Of a stretch of 64,000 bases of DNA, positions 27,301 to 39,965 are shown piece after piece. The position numbers and the translations under genes are program-made. The DNA is taken from positions 99,437,804 through 99,501,803 of the forward strand of contig CM057826.1 of NCBI GenBank assembly GCA_030068075.1, in the 5' to 3' direction. The notes under the pieces were generated by a model that was given only the letters and a program-made list of their open reading frames with translations, was not told where the DNA came from and searched no databases. This DNA is from Paguma larvata. Taxonomy: Eukaryota; Chordata; Mammalia; Carnivora; Viverridae. The number at the start of each line of letters is the position of its first letter. Position 1 is the first letter of the stretch.

Positions 27301-30084
27301 ACAAGAGCCAGAACGGGCAGTCCAATCCATCTGAAGCCCAAGAGAGAACACCGGATCTGGATTAGGAAGATAGGCAGGGGTCATACGACACGATGCATGC
27401 CTGCACTGGATTTGTGAGTCATGTGGTCTAACTCAGGGAGCCACCGAAAACGCCTGCAGAGAGGGGAGCAACAGGGTAAGAGATGCACTTGAAGAACTCA
27501 ATCTAATAACAGTGACTAGGATGGGCTGGCATAGGGACAGACGAGGTGAGGAAAGGTGTGAACTGTGTTCTTAAGTGGTCTGGGCAAAGGGCTCCGAGGG
27601 CATGAACAAAGGTGGCAGCAGAAGGTATGGAAAAGGGAAGAATGAAATAACAGACACTGCAGAGGAAGCCTGAGTGGATGTGGTGATGCTTAAATGTGGA
27701 TCAGGACAAAGGCCTGAACCTGAGTTCATTAAAATAATTTAGCCATGGATATCAAGCAAAGGGAAGCCAAGAGGCCTGATGGGATTCCAGCTGCAAGGAT
27801 GGTGGGGGGCAGGTGAAAACCTGGTCTGTGACTCAAGAGAAGGAACACGCTACAGATCTGGTGATCGGCTGCAAATAAGGCAAGCCTGAACTCAGCGGAA
27901 TGGAGGAACTCACAAGGAAAAATACTGAAGGTTAAAAATCGATCCAAGGATCAAACACTGAGGTTCTCTGAAGGCACCTTAAAAAGGAAATTCAAGGTTT
28001 GTACACAAACCCTATGTTTGGGAAACACTAAATAAGAGGATTTCAGTGGGGAAAGCTAATCTCTGAGACCAAATCTTGCAGGGGCCTCCAGCAGGGAGAA
28101 AAGTGAGGCAAGGCTGGGTAACCTGGACGCTGCCCATCGCCACATCTTCACTGGCTTTTGAGAAAGCAGACTCCAGTCTAGAGGCACTGAGGATACTCAC
28201 TAGAATTTGAGGAGTTAAGGAACTGAAGAGGAAGCAAGATGGTCGCTGGAGATCGCCCTGAAAAGAGAGCCCCAGTGTAGGGGAAAACGAGCAGTTACAC
28301 GTTTTTTCTTTAACGTAGTGGAGGCAGAGAGATTAAAGATTCGAGAGGGAAAGTCAGCACGTGGTCCACCAGACAGAACAGGGTGTGCATGTACACGCTT
28401 TGCACTCCAGTTGTTTCTCAATGCTATCTTTATGATAAAGAGTAAAAGCAATGTAAAGGTTTCTGTTAAGCTGGCCGAGTAACAAAGCAATAAACGACAG
28501 CCATAGAATATCATTGTGCTGTATCAAAAGAGCTTGACAAGTTTTAATGAGTGGGGCCACTTCAGATATTCAGTATTATAGGAACTCATCAGCATATGCA
28601 TTTTAAGAAGCGAAATCTAATCGCGGACAGTAATATTGGCATTCAGAGGCATAAAGCATTCAACTGTACACGGTTAGAGCCTCTTAGCCATAGTACAATA
28701 ACACTCTTAGGAGAGTTAAAATTAAAAGAAGCAAAAAACAAACACTGGGAACATATGCAGAGTAAGAATATTAATTTGAGATCCATATTCTACTTTGTGT
28801 TTCAGTTATCAGATTAAAAACAAAAATTAAAGCAACCAGCAGGATGTAGGAGAAAAATAAACTATATTATGTTTGAAGACAACCTCTCCTTTTGATAGAT
28901 CCAGAATCAAATTAAATATTCACTGCAGAAATTCACACAAAAATGTAGAAGTAGCAAATCTCATTTTTAGTACTAATGTACTCTGTACGAATGAGACACA
29001 GAACTCTAAAGAACATGAAAATTTACATATCCCTAAATGCCTGGAAACCAGGCAACATGCCTAAGAATAATTTAATTCCTCCAAATCTGCCTTGAAATTT
29101 TTGTTAGCTTTTGCTGGCAATGTAGGTCTTTTTGGGGAAAAAAAAATCTTCAACTAGCAGGTTGGAGAGATCTTTCCACCAGCTGCTGCCTATGGCTTCC
29201 TCTATTTCAACAACCCTGTGGGCCAGTTTCGTGAGATTCTTCACAGAATGGCAAGTGTTATTCTCTTCCTCCCTTTCTCTTTCTCTCCCACCCTGTCTGT
29301 CTCTCTTAATCACTCTCTCCCTTACACAGCCCTCAGCAACCACTAGGCGCCCCATCCCAGCACACCTTTGTAGATATGCATGTTCCTAAACAGGAGACAT
29401 CATACTAAGAAGAGGCTCCAAGTGCGGTCAAGGTTTTACAAACCTGAATATTGTGCTAATGCTGGCCTGAGGCTAAATCTGTACAAAAAGAAAAAGAACC
29501 CTGAGGAACTTAATGACCTCAACAAGGCCAGACCTGAGAGTCAACAATCCCTACCCAGGTGCCAGAGACCCATATATGTCTACAAATTCCCATTCCTCGC
29601 TGTTTATAAGGAGAACCTGACTTTCCATGTGAGAAGAATCATGTGCAGAATTCTGGGCTCTCATGAGATTTAAAAAAATAAAACAAAACCAGAAACAACA
29701 AAAAACCACATCTTCTATGACGCTAGGATTATAAGAACACCCCATTCCTGTTTTCTGGGATGCCACAATGCCAAGGCCACGAAGATCAATCAAAACAATT
29801 CAAGGTTGGCCAAGATTCAGTGCCAACGAAGTGACTGGAGAGCAGCCTTGTAAGAGAAGAGGGAGAGCTGACTAGTCATCTGGGTGGGGACTGGATAGTG
29901 TCCTGTCACTATCCTGTCTTGGCCAGGGAGAAGAGGCAGGCACTTCTCTGCTGCACAATACACAATTTCTCCTGATGGCCTTCCCATTTCCATGACTGTC
30001 ATTATCATAGCGGCCATCATAGGCATTGTCTAACACTTACTGGAAGCTGTATGTACATTAATCTATCCAATTCTTTTCCTCCTC

Positions 30085-30330
30085 CTCCTCACTTAACACA
30101 TATTGGGAGCTCTGTGTGTATTAACTCATTCAACCATTATCATCTAATAGTTAATGGGAACTATATGCGCATCAGCATGATACTTAGCATAACCCCGAGG
30201 CAGCGCTATCAGTATTTTCACTTTGCAGAGGAGGAAACGGAGATAACAGAGAATTTAGCACCTTGGCCATGGTAACACTCAGCAACTGACAGGAGGAATC
30301 ACAATTCACACTCTGGCTCCAGGGCCACCA
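30085..30330 (-). mobile_element. MIR relic in intron 1
   Basis: TTGGGAGCTCTGTGTGTATT, CACTTTGCAGAGGAGGAAAC and AGCAACTGACAGGAGGAATC follow reverse-MIR order. Confidence 0.55.
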
Positions 30331-32524
30331 CTTTTAACACCACAGAAACTTACTGCCCAAATTCAACTTGCTTTGATGACAAAGGACGGCCCTGGTGTGT
30401 CCATGGGGCCAACGACGCAGAGTCCTTGCCTGCACACTCTGGCCCCTGAGCTTAACACTGAATGTCTTCTTTCTATTGACTGTCTGTGACAGTGGCCCTA
30501 CTGATAGTGTCTGTGGCTCTTTCACAGACACACCTGCCAAAAAAAACCACTACAACTTGGCAGCAGTTCCATCAAGTTCAGGACCCAGGATCTTGGACAA
30601 TGCAAACTTTCTTCCAAAGAGACTTCAGTAAAATGCATCCTTGCCAAAGAAGTCTATAAACTCGTGAATAAAAGAATACTGGGGACATCACTTCTGGAAG
30701 GCTGCCCACTTCTGGAATCCTGCCCACTTTGGCTCTAAAGGCTTCAACTTCTGCCACCTGTACCCCTCTTGGCATCTATGTCCCTACCACTGTCCCAGGC
30801 CCCTGACTACACAATTTCTAACGACTCAGCTCCTCCTTAGGGGACTATATGCCATAGTCACAAGAGGTATCATATCTTGACAACTGGGAAGTTTTTGTTT
30901 TTCTCTTACCCTCGAATTCTCCCTAGGACTGCAGAAAACTCAGTAGCCTGAGGCACTGTCATTGCCTGTAACCCTCCAAAGATCAATTTGGAGCCCCAAC
31001 TACCCAGATCAACCCGATACATGTTGCCCAGATTCAAAAGATTGTGCCTCCAATCTCTCTGGCTACATTCACCTGTCCAATGAACTATTTCCACCTAGCT
31101 CCAACATGATTATTAACATGGTAAAGACTTTATATGTGAATAATATCTACCGTCCATAATTTAAAGTTTTCAAGTAATGCAATTTTACGATCTAGGCTAC
31201 AAGATACTGCACATGTAAGTTACTGTGAAAGGTATAAAGAAATCTCATCAACAAATAACTAACTTACTCTTATATAACATCACATGTAATAGTTCAAAAT
31301 TTCTTAAACAGTAATTTTTGTGCTCCAGTCTTTCAATCTTTTCAAAGACTGCTTGTCACACCATTTATCAGAAGTATATTTTCTCTCTTTGCTAAAATAC
31401 TGATCTATTCTTATTCTGTGCCTCAAAATAAAGTTGTATCTGATGGCTGACAATCAGCAATCCATGACTTCTTAATGTTCAAATGCCTCAATGTAAATTT
31501 TCAATTTAACCCTCTAACCTGTAGACATTCTAGCAGAGAACCAAACAAAATTCTTTGCAAAGCACTCTGACTTTTTGTTGACTTACTCCCCTTTTACAAA
31601 GCACAAGGATTTAGCAAACTTGGTGGAAGGCAGGAATATAAGATACTTTAAAATGACTTCAAATAAATCAAGAATATCTTCTAATGATACACTTCTATCC
31701 TGTGGTTAAATTAGCAGTTTGGCACTGGGTCCCAGCACACAGTGGGTCTTCAACTCAGATGCAAGGGCCATGGAGGGCTCCTGGGCCCCTAAACCACACT
31801 TCCTTATATTCTATTTCCCTGTCCTCCAGGGCCTACGTCTGAGTCTAGGGCAAGCTCCCAACCTTAATTCACAGTGTTTGTAAAAACTCATTTAAAAAGT
31901 TTTCCACCTTTCAAATATAGTGTTATGAAAATCATAAAAATCAAAATTAGATTAAGCCTAAATTAACAGTCATCAAATATCCTCCTTCATTTTCAAACCA
32001 ACTAGAATGTGCTGCCAGCTGCAATGCTCAGGGCTGAGTCCATACTCTGGGCAAGCAGGGAGTTTAGGCGAAGATTCCTGCCTGCAAGCCCTTTTAGCAC
32101 TGGAGGAGCAGTGAGGCTGGGAGGGATACAGGACATGTCCAGGTGAAATATCAGGAGGCAGGACTCTGCAGAAAACAAAGTGATGACACAGAGCCTGAGC
32201 ATTTGAGGAGGGGCAGAGAAGAGAGACCCAGGTCCAGCTGGAGTCATCACCAGGAGGCTGGCAGAAAGATGCCGGTGCTCCTCCAGGGGCTTCTGAGGGG
32301 CCTGAGAAACATATGCCAATACCCAGGAAAGGCCAGGGGGTGACTCTTCTGGTTCTCTGCCTCATCATGGTGAAGAGCCACTTAGGAAACAGCCATAGAA
32401 CAAGACGACTAAGGAAGATGATCTGAAATCCCTCCTCTTGTGAAAATACAGCGCTATGTTGTAAAAGTCTTAGCAAGAAGATTAGTATAAGCACTGAGCT
32501 TCAGACATGGGCAGCTGTCCCCAT

Positions 32525-32700
32525 CACTGTCTGGATTTTTAACCTTGGGTAAGTTACTCAGATCTCTCTGGGGCACAATTTTATCGTCTGTGAGACAAAT
32601 ACAATAAGCGAACCTGTACCTTATAGGGTTACTAGGAAGATTAAATGAAATTACATCTATAAAGTGCTTACCTCTATACTTGATAATTAGAGCTTAATAC
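32525..32700 (+). mobile_element. MIR relic, plus member of an inverted pair
   Basis: TTTTTAACCTTGGGTAAGTT, ACTCAGATCTCTCTGGG, TTATAGGGTTACTAGGAAG and TAAAGTGCTTACC run in MIR order. Confidence 0.7.
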
Positions 32701-32711
32701 AATTAACACCA

Positions 32712-32885
32712 ACACAGTGTTTACTATGAATCAGGCACAGCTCTTAAGAGGTTCATATATACCAACTCGTTTAACGCTTACAACCACCTAGATACAATTT
32801 TTATCCCCATTTCACTGATGAGAAAACAAGCATAGAAAACTTAAATAACTTGCTTGACATTACAGAGCTAGTAAACTGCAGCTAT
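32712..32885 (-). mobile_element. MIR relic, minus member of an inverted pair
   Basis: TTTACTATGAATCAGGCACA, TATCCCCATTTCACTGATG and CATTACAGAGCTAGTAAACT run in reverse-MIR order, 12 bp after the plus copy. Confidence 0.7.
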
Positions 32886-35800
32886 GTTATTACTGGTATC
32901 ATTATTATCATTGCTACTGGTATTCAACCCTATTTGAAACAGGAAAATTTGCTGGGAACTGTTTTTTTGTTTTTGTTTTTGTTTCTTTTTCTTTTTTGCC
33001 TTGCCACTGAATGCTTGCAAACCCCTGTAAATACACCCTAAAGTTAGCCACAAGTCGGCTGTCTCCTTAACTCCTTTTCAGAGACACATAAAGGCAGCCA
33101 GTGGACTTTGCCCACCTAGTTCTCTCCCTGCCTGAGGCAGAGGGTGGTTCTGGAGAGATCAAGGCAAAGGAGACCGGGGAGGGGCCAAGACTCTTCTCCA
33201 ACAGGGCACAGTGAGGGCTCCCTAGATGCCCTCAAAGAGAAAAGATGACAGGCACTAACACAGTCCTCCAGGGACTAAAGGTAGCTGCGACCTTAGGTTT
33301 CAGCCATCACTCCTCCCACGGTCTGGACCACTGGGGTCCAGCCAGGAAGGGGAGGGGCAAGGCATGCCCGCTCAAGCACCTCGATTTATTAACTCACTCT
33401 GCATGCACACTGGTGGAGTCTCCTCACACTTTGCGCAAACTCCTGTGATTTCTGTACTTTCTGGGGTGATCCTTAACCTGAAAACTATTTTGACTACAGG
33501 TGCTCATGGGTATGTATTTGATTTACTTTAAGGAGGACAATGCTGGGAAGATAAAATCTCCAAAAATGTTTTTATAGCAGGATTTTTTTTTCAGCAAAAG
33601 CTATGCTAAGCTCTTCCTACCCTTAAAAACAAACAAAAACAAACAAACAAAAACCTAACATAAGCCAAACATACAAGTTTATGAGTAATTATGCAGTCTA
33701 TTTTTCAGCTCATTTGGCATAATGTACTTGAAATGGCCTTTAATTGCCATTCTTTTAGGCAAGTAATTCCAAGAGCATTGGCAGAAGCATAACAAGAAAT
33801 CACATAAGGATGTAGGTGGAAGAAACAGAGAAAAAAAGCAATAAATAATACCAATATTTTAAAAATTACTTACAACCTAAGTTTTTTATTAATAGCTGTT
33901 ACAATTTATATTGTGCCTTCTAAGATAATAAACTAAATTGAGAAGCCATTCCGCCCAATGATAGCAACCCCATTTTCTAAGAGCTTCACTAAAAGGCTCC
34001 GTTCTCTTACCTTCGCTGGCAAATCCCTGTGTCCTCCAAAATGGGAAGATCTGTGGGGAGCCTATTTAAAATGTATAACATACAGAAAAAAGTACTTCTC
34101 ATTTTCTTCTGCATGGTGTATGCCCCACAGGTGAGAGAGAATTAAAAGCAAAACCCCAAATGCAACCATGATCTACCTGATCATTAAATCACTTTCTTTG
34201 GTCAATCACCATCTCTTTATCCAACAAAACACATTTTGGAAATCACAAAATGCAAACACGAAAGATGAACTGAAATTGTTCTTGTTTTAATGAGCATGTG
34301 GAGAATCTTTCAGAGTGGATGCCTTTTTAGAACTGATCCCCGAACTATCTAAGAAAAAGAAAGGAGATTTTGACCAACATGATAATTTAAAAATCACATG
34401 GCATTCATGGAAAATTTAATTAAAGGTATGGTTACACTTTTAACAACACAAGATGTGGGTAGGTGGTGTATGTTTGCATTTAAGATACAAAACCTTTCAA
34501 AAATCAGCTTAGGTACAACTGGCATTTCCAGAAGATAAACGCACACTACCAGCATCACTACCAACAACCAAAACAGGTGTTAACTATAACTTATTGTACC
34601 ATTTCATTCCCCCAAACCAACTTTATGCCTTAGGGATTTCCTGACGTTAATAATTTTTTTAAAAAATAGCTAAGACAATATAATTAACCAATGGGAAGTG
34701 AAGTGCTTTTTCACACTATCAGCATCATACATGAGAAAAGACACAGTGATAACATCACTTTACAAAAGCAGATAAAACAGCGGATAGACCATGTACACTA
34801 CAGAGTTCTGTTATGCAACTGACAAGAACAGGTCCCAAACAAAATGGAAGTTAGAAAGCAAACTCAAATAACACTTTGAAAGCCAGTATGAGATACACAG
34901 AACTTCCTTCTAATCATAAAAACCTGTACATTGTTATGGAAAAGTATGACTGACTACTACCTACTACCTACGTACAACTAGCATATAAAAGCTGAAGAGG
35001 CCAGAAGTGACATAACCCAACAATTCTGTAAAGTAGGTAGGTCTCCTCCACTGACCTTTCCAATTTAAATCTTGATTCTGAACCCACACACCTTCTTGAA
35101 CTTTAGAGGGACCTCTCCCACCCCCCAAAAAATTACTCTTAAGATATTTTCTTTGTAACAACCAAAAAACACTTACTTCCCAAAGTTTAAGCAACTTTTG
35201 TTTCTAAGACACTATCCTCTACTGATTCTTTAACTGTTAATTTCAAGAAAGGTGTAATCTATTAAAGAACTGTATTGGGGGGGACTTTTATTTTTCTTTT
35301 CAAATGATAAATATTTGTGGATTTCTGTGCAGAACTCACCAAATTCCCAATTATTTGCACCCTGAAGATCTGTTACCCTCAAAGCATACCTCAGAAATAA
35401 ACCTGTGTACTCCAATTTTTTCTAGCTATTACCTACTCATCTTTAAAGTGGCAAAATGCAACCTGAGCTAATGAAACATTAAAATACAATTCCACATAAC
35501 CGCCTGGGTCAATAAGCTTTGTGAAAGTCCCGCCTAACAACTAAAACTTGAACCTCCTTACACTGAAATGACAATCTTAGGCTGCACTCAAAACCCGGAA
35601 CTGTTTTATCCAGTCGTACTTCGCACTGAATGACAAAGAGAAAAAGGACAGAACAGGAAAAGAAAAAAAGAAAAAACAAACAAACAAACCTGTATCGCTT
35701 CCAAAGGCAACCCCCCCCCCCAATAAAGAGTAAACTCATACTCAGATACCAACAGTGCCGCAGCTCCACCAGGGATTAACGGTGGAAGAGAGACCTTTTC

Positions 35801-36209
35801 CATATTAATAAATAGCACTCAGGGAAGCCTAAGAATATCCCCAAATCCAATTCACACACATCCTGCATTCAACATGTAACAGCCATTCCACTCACACCCT
35901 TCTATTTCACGCTTGAATTCTGGTTACCAAAGTATGTATCTGTACTGGAGTGTCTGGCCTGAGCTTTTCAGTTCTCTTTGTCTTGTGATCTGCGGGGCAG
36001 TTTCTGCTCTTGGGAACTGAGTGTTAGAGCACTGGTTGCCAGACAATTCCCCCACGATATTTTAGCTCGGGCTTGCCACACTCTCTTGCTCTCCCTAGCC
36101 GGCTCCATATTGCTGGGCAGATCCCTTCAGCTTCGCTCTGCGCTACGAAAAGCTGGATTTCCGGACTGTTGGAGGACCCCGTTAAATATGCCTCTAACAA
36201 CCTGTCCAG

Positions 36210-37690
36210 GCCCGGCCGGCACCAAACGCCGTTAGGGCCCCAGCGACCAGCCGCCCCGAGGCGCACTTCCCCCACCCCGGAAGAGGAGGAAGGCAAACTT
36301 CGGAGGGCGGGGGCTCGCAGCGAGCTCCAGGGACCACCGCCGCCCCACCCGCTCGGGGGAAGGGCCCGAGCAGCTATGTTGGCTGCAGCCGTTGGACGCC
36401 GGGGAAGGCTTCGCTGCTTCCCGCTAACTCAAAGGCAACGCTCTGGACGCTCTCCTCGAGTGAAGGACCCCGGAAAACTGCAAGGCGACAGCAAGGACCC
36501 TCAGAAGTGTGCGGTAACGTAGGGGTGGGGACGAGCCCGAGATCATCTGCAACTCAGGGGACGAATGCGCCCAGCGGCGTGCAGCAAGAGCCAGCTTGGA
36601 AGAGGACTGGGGAAACGGGAACTCGCAGGCGGCCGGGAGCATGCAGAATGCTGGCCGCGAGCCGGAGATGCCGGCGGCCGGCCCGCTCTCCCCCGGCTCT
36701 GCTCTGCAGGAGAAGCGGCTGCTGGTGACAGGAAGAGAACGGCGGCAGCCGCGCGCGCACGCACTGCCTCCCCCTCCCGGGCGCACACACCCGGACCCGC
36801 TGCCGCCGCCTACCTCCCCCGCCGGCCGGCTTCCTTCCTCTGCGGGGCCCAGGCTGCAGCGGCGGCCTCCGACGTGCCTCCGACCCGGCCCCGACCCGCC
36901 CGCGGCTCCTGATCCGAGTTCGGCGCCTCCAACCCGCTAGCCCGCCGCCCTCGTCGCGGACGCCGCTTCCTCCAACTCCGCTCCAGCTGCTCGCGACTCC
37001 TCTCCGTCAGCCAGCAGCTCCAGCGCCCGGCGCCGGCCCCGCCTCCGGCCCGGCCCAGCGCGCCCCGCCCCCGAGCCCGCGCCAACCAGCGCGCGCGTCT
37101 CCGCCCCTCTCCCGCTGGCGCCGCGCCCTCAGCCGCCGCCACTCACCGTGCCGGCCCTGGAGCTGGGCGGCTGGAGGGGCGGAGCTCCAGATCTGCGGAC
37201 CCTTCCTGCCGCCCTGCCGGCCTTCCGCCCCCGGCTGCGGGGATGCCCCGGGCGGCCCGGCCCCGCGCTCTCTCCGCTGCGGAGCGCTCTGGATCTGCGC
37301 CAGGCCGCGGCACAGCCAGCTGCCGATGTCTCCGGGACCTGAGGCAGTGGGGCTGGGAGAGGTGGAGGACGAGTTCAGACTTAACAAGCTGCGTCTCTAA
37401 TCGGAGTGTCTGGAGCCGGCCCCCAGCCTCCTTCGAACCCCCGGCGCACCAGCGGAGTGCCAGGGGCGGGGAGGACTCGGATTCCAGGGCTCGCCAAGGC
37501 GGGGGGCCCTGCAATTCTCGGCCTCGCCAGCACAGCCTCGGGAGTGGGCGGAAAAACCATGCTATCCGCGTGGCGTCCCGAGGTGAAAGAAGGGTGAAAG
37601 GGTGAGCCAGGGAGGCTACCGCCCGCAAGCTTCCACGAGCTCCAGCAGCCTGGCACCGCCGCCGCCGGGACGCAGGCGGGCCCGGGACTG
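36210..37690 (-). promoter_or_regulatory. PIK3R1: CpG-island promoter of PIK3R1 (p85alpha)
   Basis: A sharp rise in G+C and CpG density begins near 36210 and fades near 37690, against AT-rich flanks. I see no TATA box. GC boxes include GGGGCGGGG at 37463-37471 and the CGCCCCGCCCCCG block at 37061-37073. ETS-like CTTCCG/CGGAAG cores lie near 37222 and 36275, and an NRF1-like alternating GCGCGCGCACGC run lies near 36750-36763. The island covers exon 1 and nearly 1 kb of intron 1. This is typical of a broadly expressed gene with dispersed start sites. The exact start cannot be read from sequence, and divergent plus-strand transcription is possible but unsupported. Confidence 0.88.
37147..37400 (-). 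other. PIK3R1: PIK3R1 non-coding exon 1 (3' boundary supported, 5' end approximate)
   Basis: On the minus strand the island contains CACG|GTGAGT. The last exon base is 37147 and GT is at 37146-37145, a near-perfect donor in the correct orientation and distance from exon 2. No ATG occurs on the minus strand between this donor and about 37557, so an exon 1 starting inside the island adds only untranslated leader and all upstream ATGs come from exon 2. The 37400 limit is a placeholder because the start site is not visible. Confidence 0.7.
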
Positions 37691-38999
37691 GGGGAGAGAG
37701 TTTTATGAGGAGGGCGCAAGCTGACTGATCCCTTCCAGCCTTGACATGACAGAGCAAATGTAGGTCGCTCTGGCGGACCACGGCCTCTCGCTGCCCAGGG
37801 GGTCCGGAGTGGAAGCTCACATGAAATTATACCGTCTCTTAAATGTTAGTTTTCAAATGCAGATCCTTCCACTTAGTTGTTCAAGAAAAAAATCTGATGT
37901 TGGTTCAGACCTTCCAAGGACGGGTAAGATGGAATGCCAGCAACTTATGTTCTGCTTTACTATTAAAACCTGGAGGAGTCTGCTTTTTAAACATCTATTT
38001 CCAGATTCTTCTTTCAGCAGTTTTGAGATCTGCACGCAGTCAGCCTGCTTGCCCTGAAGTCCTTTCTACAATTCTTTCTCAATTACCTAGCAAGGATTTT
38101 CTTTTTCTTTTCTTTTAACAATCACTTAAGACTTTTGTCAAACTTTGACTTTGTTGGTTTATTCCTGTGGGTGTTGGAAGTAAAGAACATCCTGAAATTG
38201 ATTATCTTCAGACAATAAAACCATTTTGAAAGGTGACTCACACTCTAATGGGAAAAGTTAGGTTCTATTTTAGGTTTCAGGTACTGACCTTTCTATTGTT
38301 GCAACTTGTCTCCTGAAGTGCAGATAGAGAAGCAGGGAACTACCTACATGTTTAAGAATCCGCTTTATCTAAAGTTTACCAAGCGATGTCCTTTCCACCT
38401 ACTCTATGAAATGAAAGGCCTCATCTATTGTTTGCCTGAGCTTGGTAAATGAAATGAGGTGTCTCACCCTGGGGTAGAATTACTTTGACCCAGTCCAATA
38501 AAGTGAGCTGTTACTGCTGTGATGTTTACAGTATTTCCTTTAGGCTTGGGTCTGAAGAAACCTTACCAGTTCCCTTCTCCGTTTGTACACGATGAGTTCC
38601 TAGAAAGGTACTTATGTACTGTTAGGATGGGGTTCTATTCCCTCAAACCTAAAAAAGCATGAAATCCTTGAGCTTCCTCATTTTTAGGTGGTCTTTAGCA
38701 ACTGATGTTGTATTTTCTTTCATTTTTTCCATCCTACTGGAACGCACAAGTCCAAAGAGTATCCCATGGGAGGAAAATTACGCTTTTTTGATAAGCTAAA
38801 TAATTTCAGTCTTTATTTCATCTATACTGATACCTGCCCACCATAGCACTAACATTAGCTTTTTTATTTTCATTTTCCATTGATTTCTATGAAATAAGAA
38901 AAAGCAACAAAACAGTAGTATTCAAACTTTAAAGTAAACCTTTTTCCTAAATAAAATCTTATCTAGACTCCAGAAATGTAACTGTTACAAGAAGCCTTG

Positions 39000-39185
39000 T
39001 GGTGAGGCCAAGGGAACCTTGTAGGCCTTTGGACAAGGCAAGTTATCATCTCCTAGGGATGTGTTGGAAATGCAAATTCTCTGTCTTTACTGCATCAGAA
39101 ATGCTGGGGGTGGAGCCTACCAATCTATTTAAATAAGCCTTCCAAGTCTTCTCGTGCACACTTGGGTTTGAGAAGGCCTAGGGCA
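39000..39185. mobile_element. MER5-like hAT transposon relic
   Basis: GTTGGAAATGCAAATTCTCT, ATCAGAAATGCTGGGGGTGG and GGGTTTGAGAAGGCCTA match the MER5A-type miniature element of the hAT-Charlie group. Confidence 0.65.
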
Positions 39186-39624
39186 GCTGGGAACACAGAA
39201 TTAAAACCACTACATTGAAATGCTCAAATGGGCACAGAAACACTACTGTTCAATCGTAGCAGCCAGCCATTTGGCTGGCAGGTGGTGCCACCACCAAGGA
39301 GCTCAGAATATCAGAAGGTGTACAATTCCCCAAAGGAAGACAGGGATGTCACGCACAACCGGTGACACTGAAGGTGGTTTGGAAGTCAGACCTACAAGAG
39401 GCAAGGACCCGCAGCGCCCTGAAGGGCTTTCAGTGGCCACAGCAAGCTGAGAAGTGTCCTCCCCAAAGAAAACTGGTTGGATACCCTCATTTGCCACTAT
39501 CACTCCAGCTACTGCAATGATGTGCATGCTAGAATACAATTCCTTTAGACTCGAAACCCAAGGATGTAGTTTAGAGTTCAAACAACAAAACAAATACAAA
39601 TGCCTTAGAGCCTTACTTAGCAAC

Positions 39625-39965
39625 GACAGGTGCACAGACCAGCAGCATTGGCACCATCTAGGAGCTTGTTAGATACAAAGCATCCCAGGCCCCATCCCAG
39701 ACCTACTGAATCACAATCTGCATTTTAACGAAATCCATAGGTGACTTAATGTGCAATTTAAAGTTTGCAATCTTCCATCTTAGCAGGGCTCCTCGATTTT
39801 GGCTATCGCACTTGTAATTGGCTAGGGAGCTTATAAAAACCCCTGGTCAGCAGCCCAGCGAGATGATATCAAAACTTCTCTGAGTACAACAGAGGTATCC
39901 GTGGCCTGTATAGTTCCTCACGTGTCTCCAATGTGAAGCCAGGATTAAGACCCACTGCTCTGTGG
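39625..39965. mobile_element. Two adjacent MER5-like hAT transposon relics
   Basis: The first copy (about 39625-39780) has AGACCAGCAGCATTGGCACC, CCCCATCCCAGACCTACTGA and ATCTGCATTTTAACG. The second (about 39785-39965), more diverged, has GAGCTTATAAAAACCCCTGG and ATTAAGACCCACTGCTCTG. With the copy at 39000 this makes a local cluster of three. Confidence 0.55.

Larger units (their letters stand above)
26895..37146 (-). other. PIK3R1 intron 1
   Basis: About 10.25 kb between exon 1 and exon 2. It contains no feline-type SINE and no young L1, in contrast with the flanks. Old elements are present: an L2/MIR-like stretch at 26965-27300, a MIR at 30085-30330 and an inverted MIR pair at 32525-32885. 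The last 0.9 kb next to exon 1 is CpG island. Simple A- and T-rich runs (for example near 32961 and 35676) and a C-run at 35710-35720 also occur. I see no second coding exon. Confidence 0.85.

Noticed and set aside
31973..32494. 173-codon minus-strand ORF in intron 1
   Set aside because: About one ORF of this length is expected by chance in 64 kb over six frames. No domain, and no flanking splice or retrocopy evidence.
36073..36940. Overlapping 110-150 codon plus-strand ORFs in the island
   Set aside because: Same cause: several frames are open at once, with low-complexity Arg/Pro/Ala sequence and no recognisable family.
37143..37820. 225-codon minus-strand ORF in the promoter island
   Set aside because: High G+C removes stops, so long ORFs appear in all frames here. 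It crosses the exon 1 donor and the likely start region, and the composition is Arg/Ala/Pro/Gly without a domain.
39186..39620. Possible processed pseudogene
   Set aside because: The short open stretches on both strands match no protein I recognise and no poly(A) end is visible. Left unassigned.
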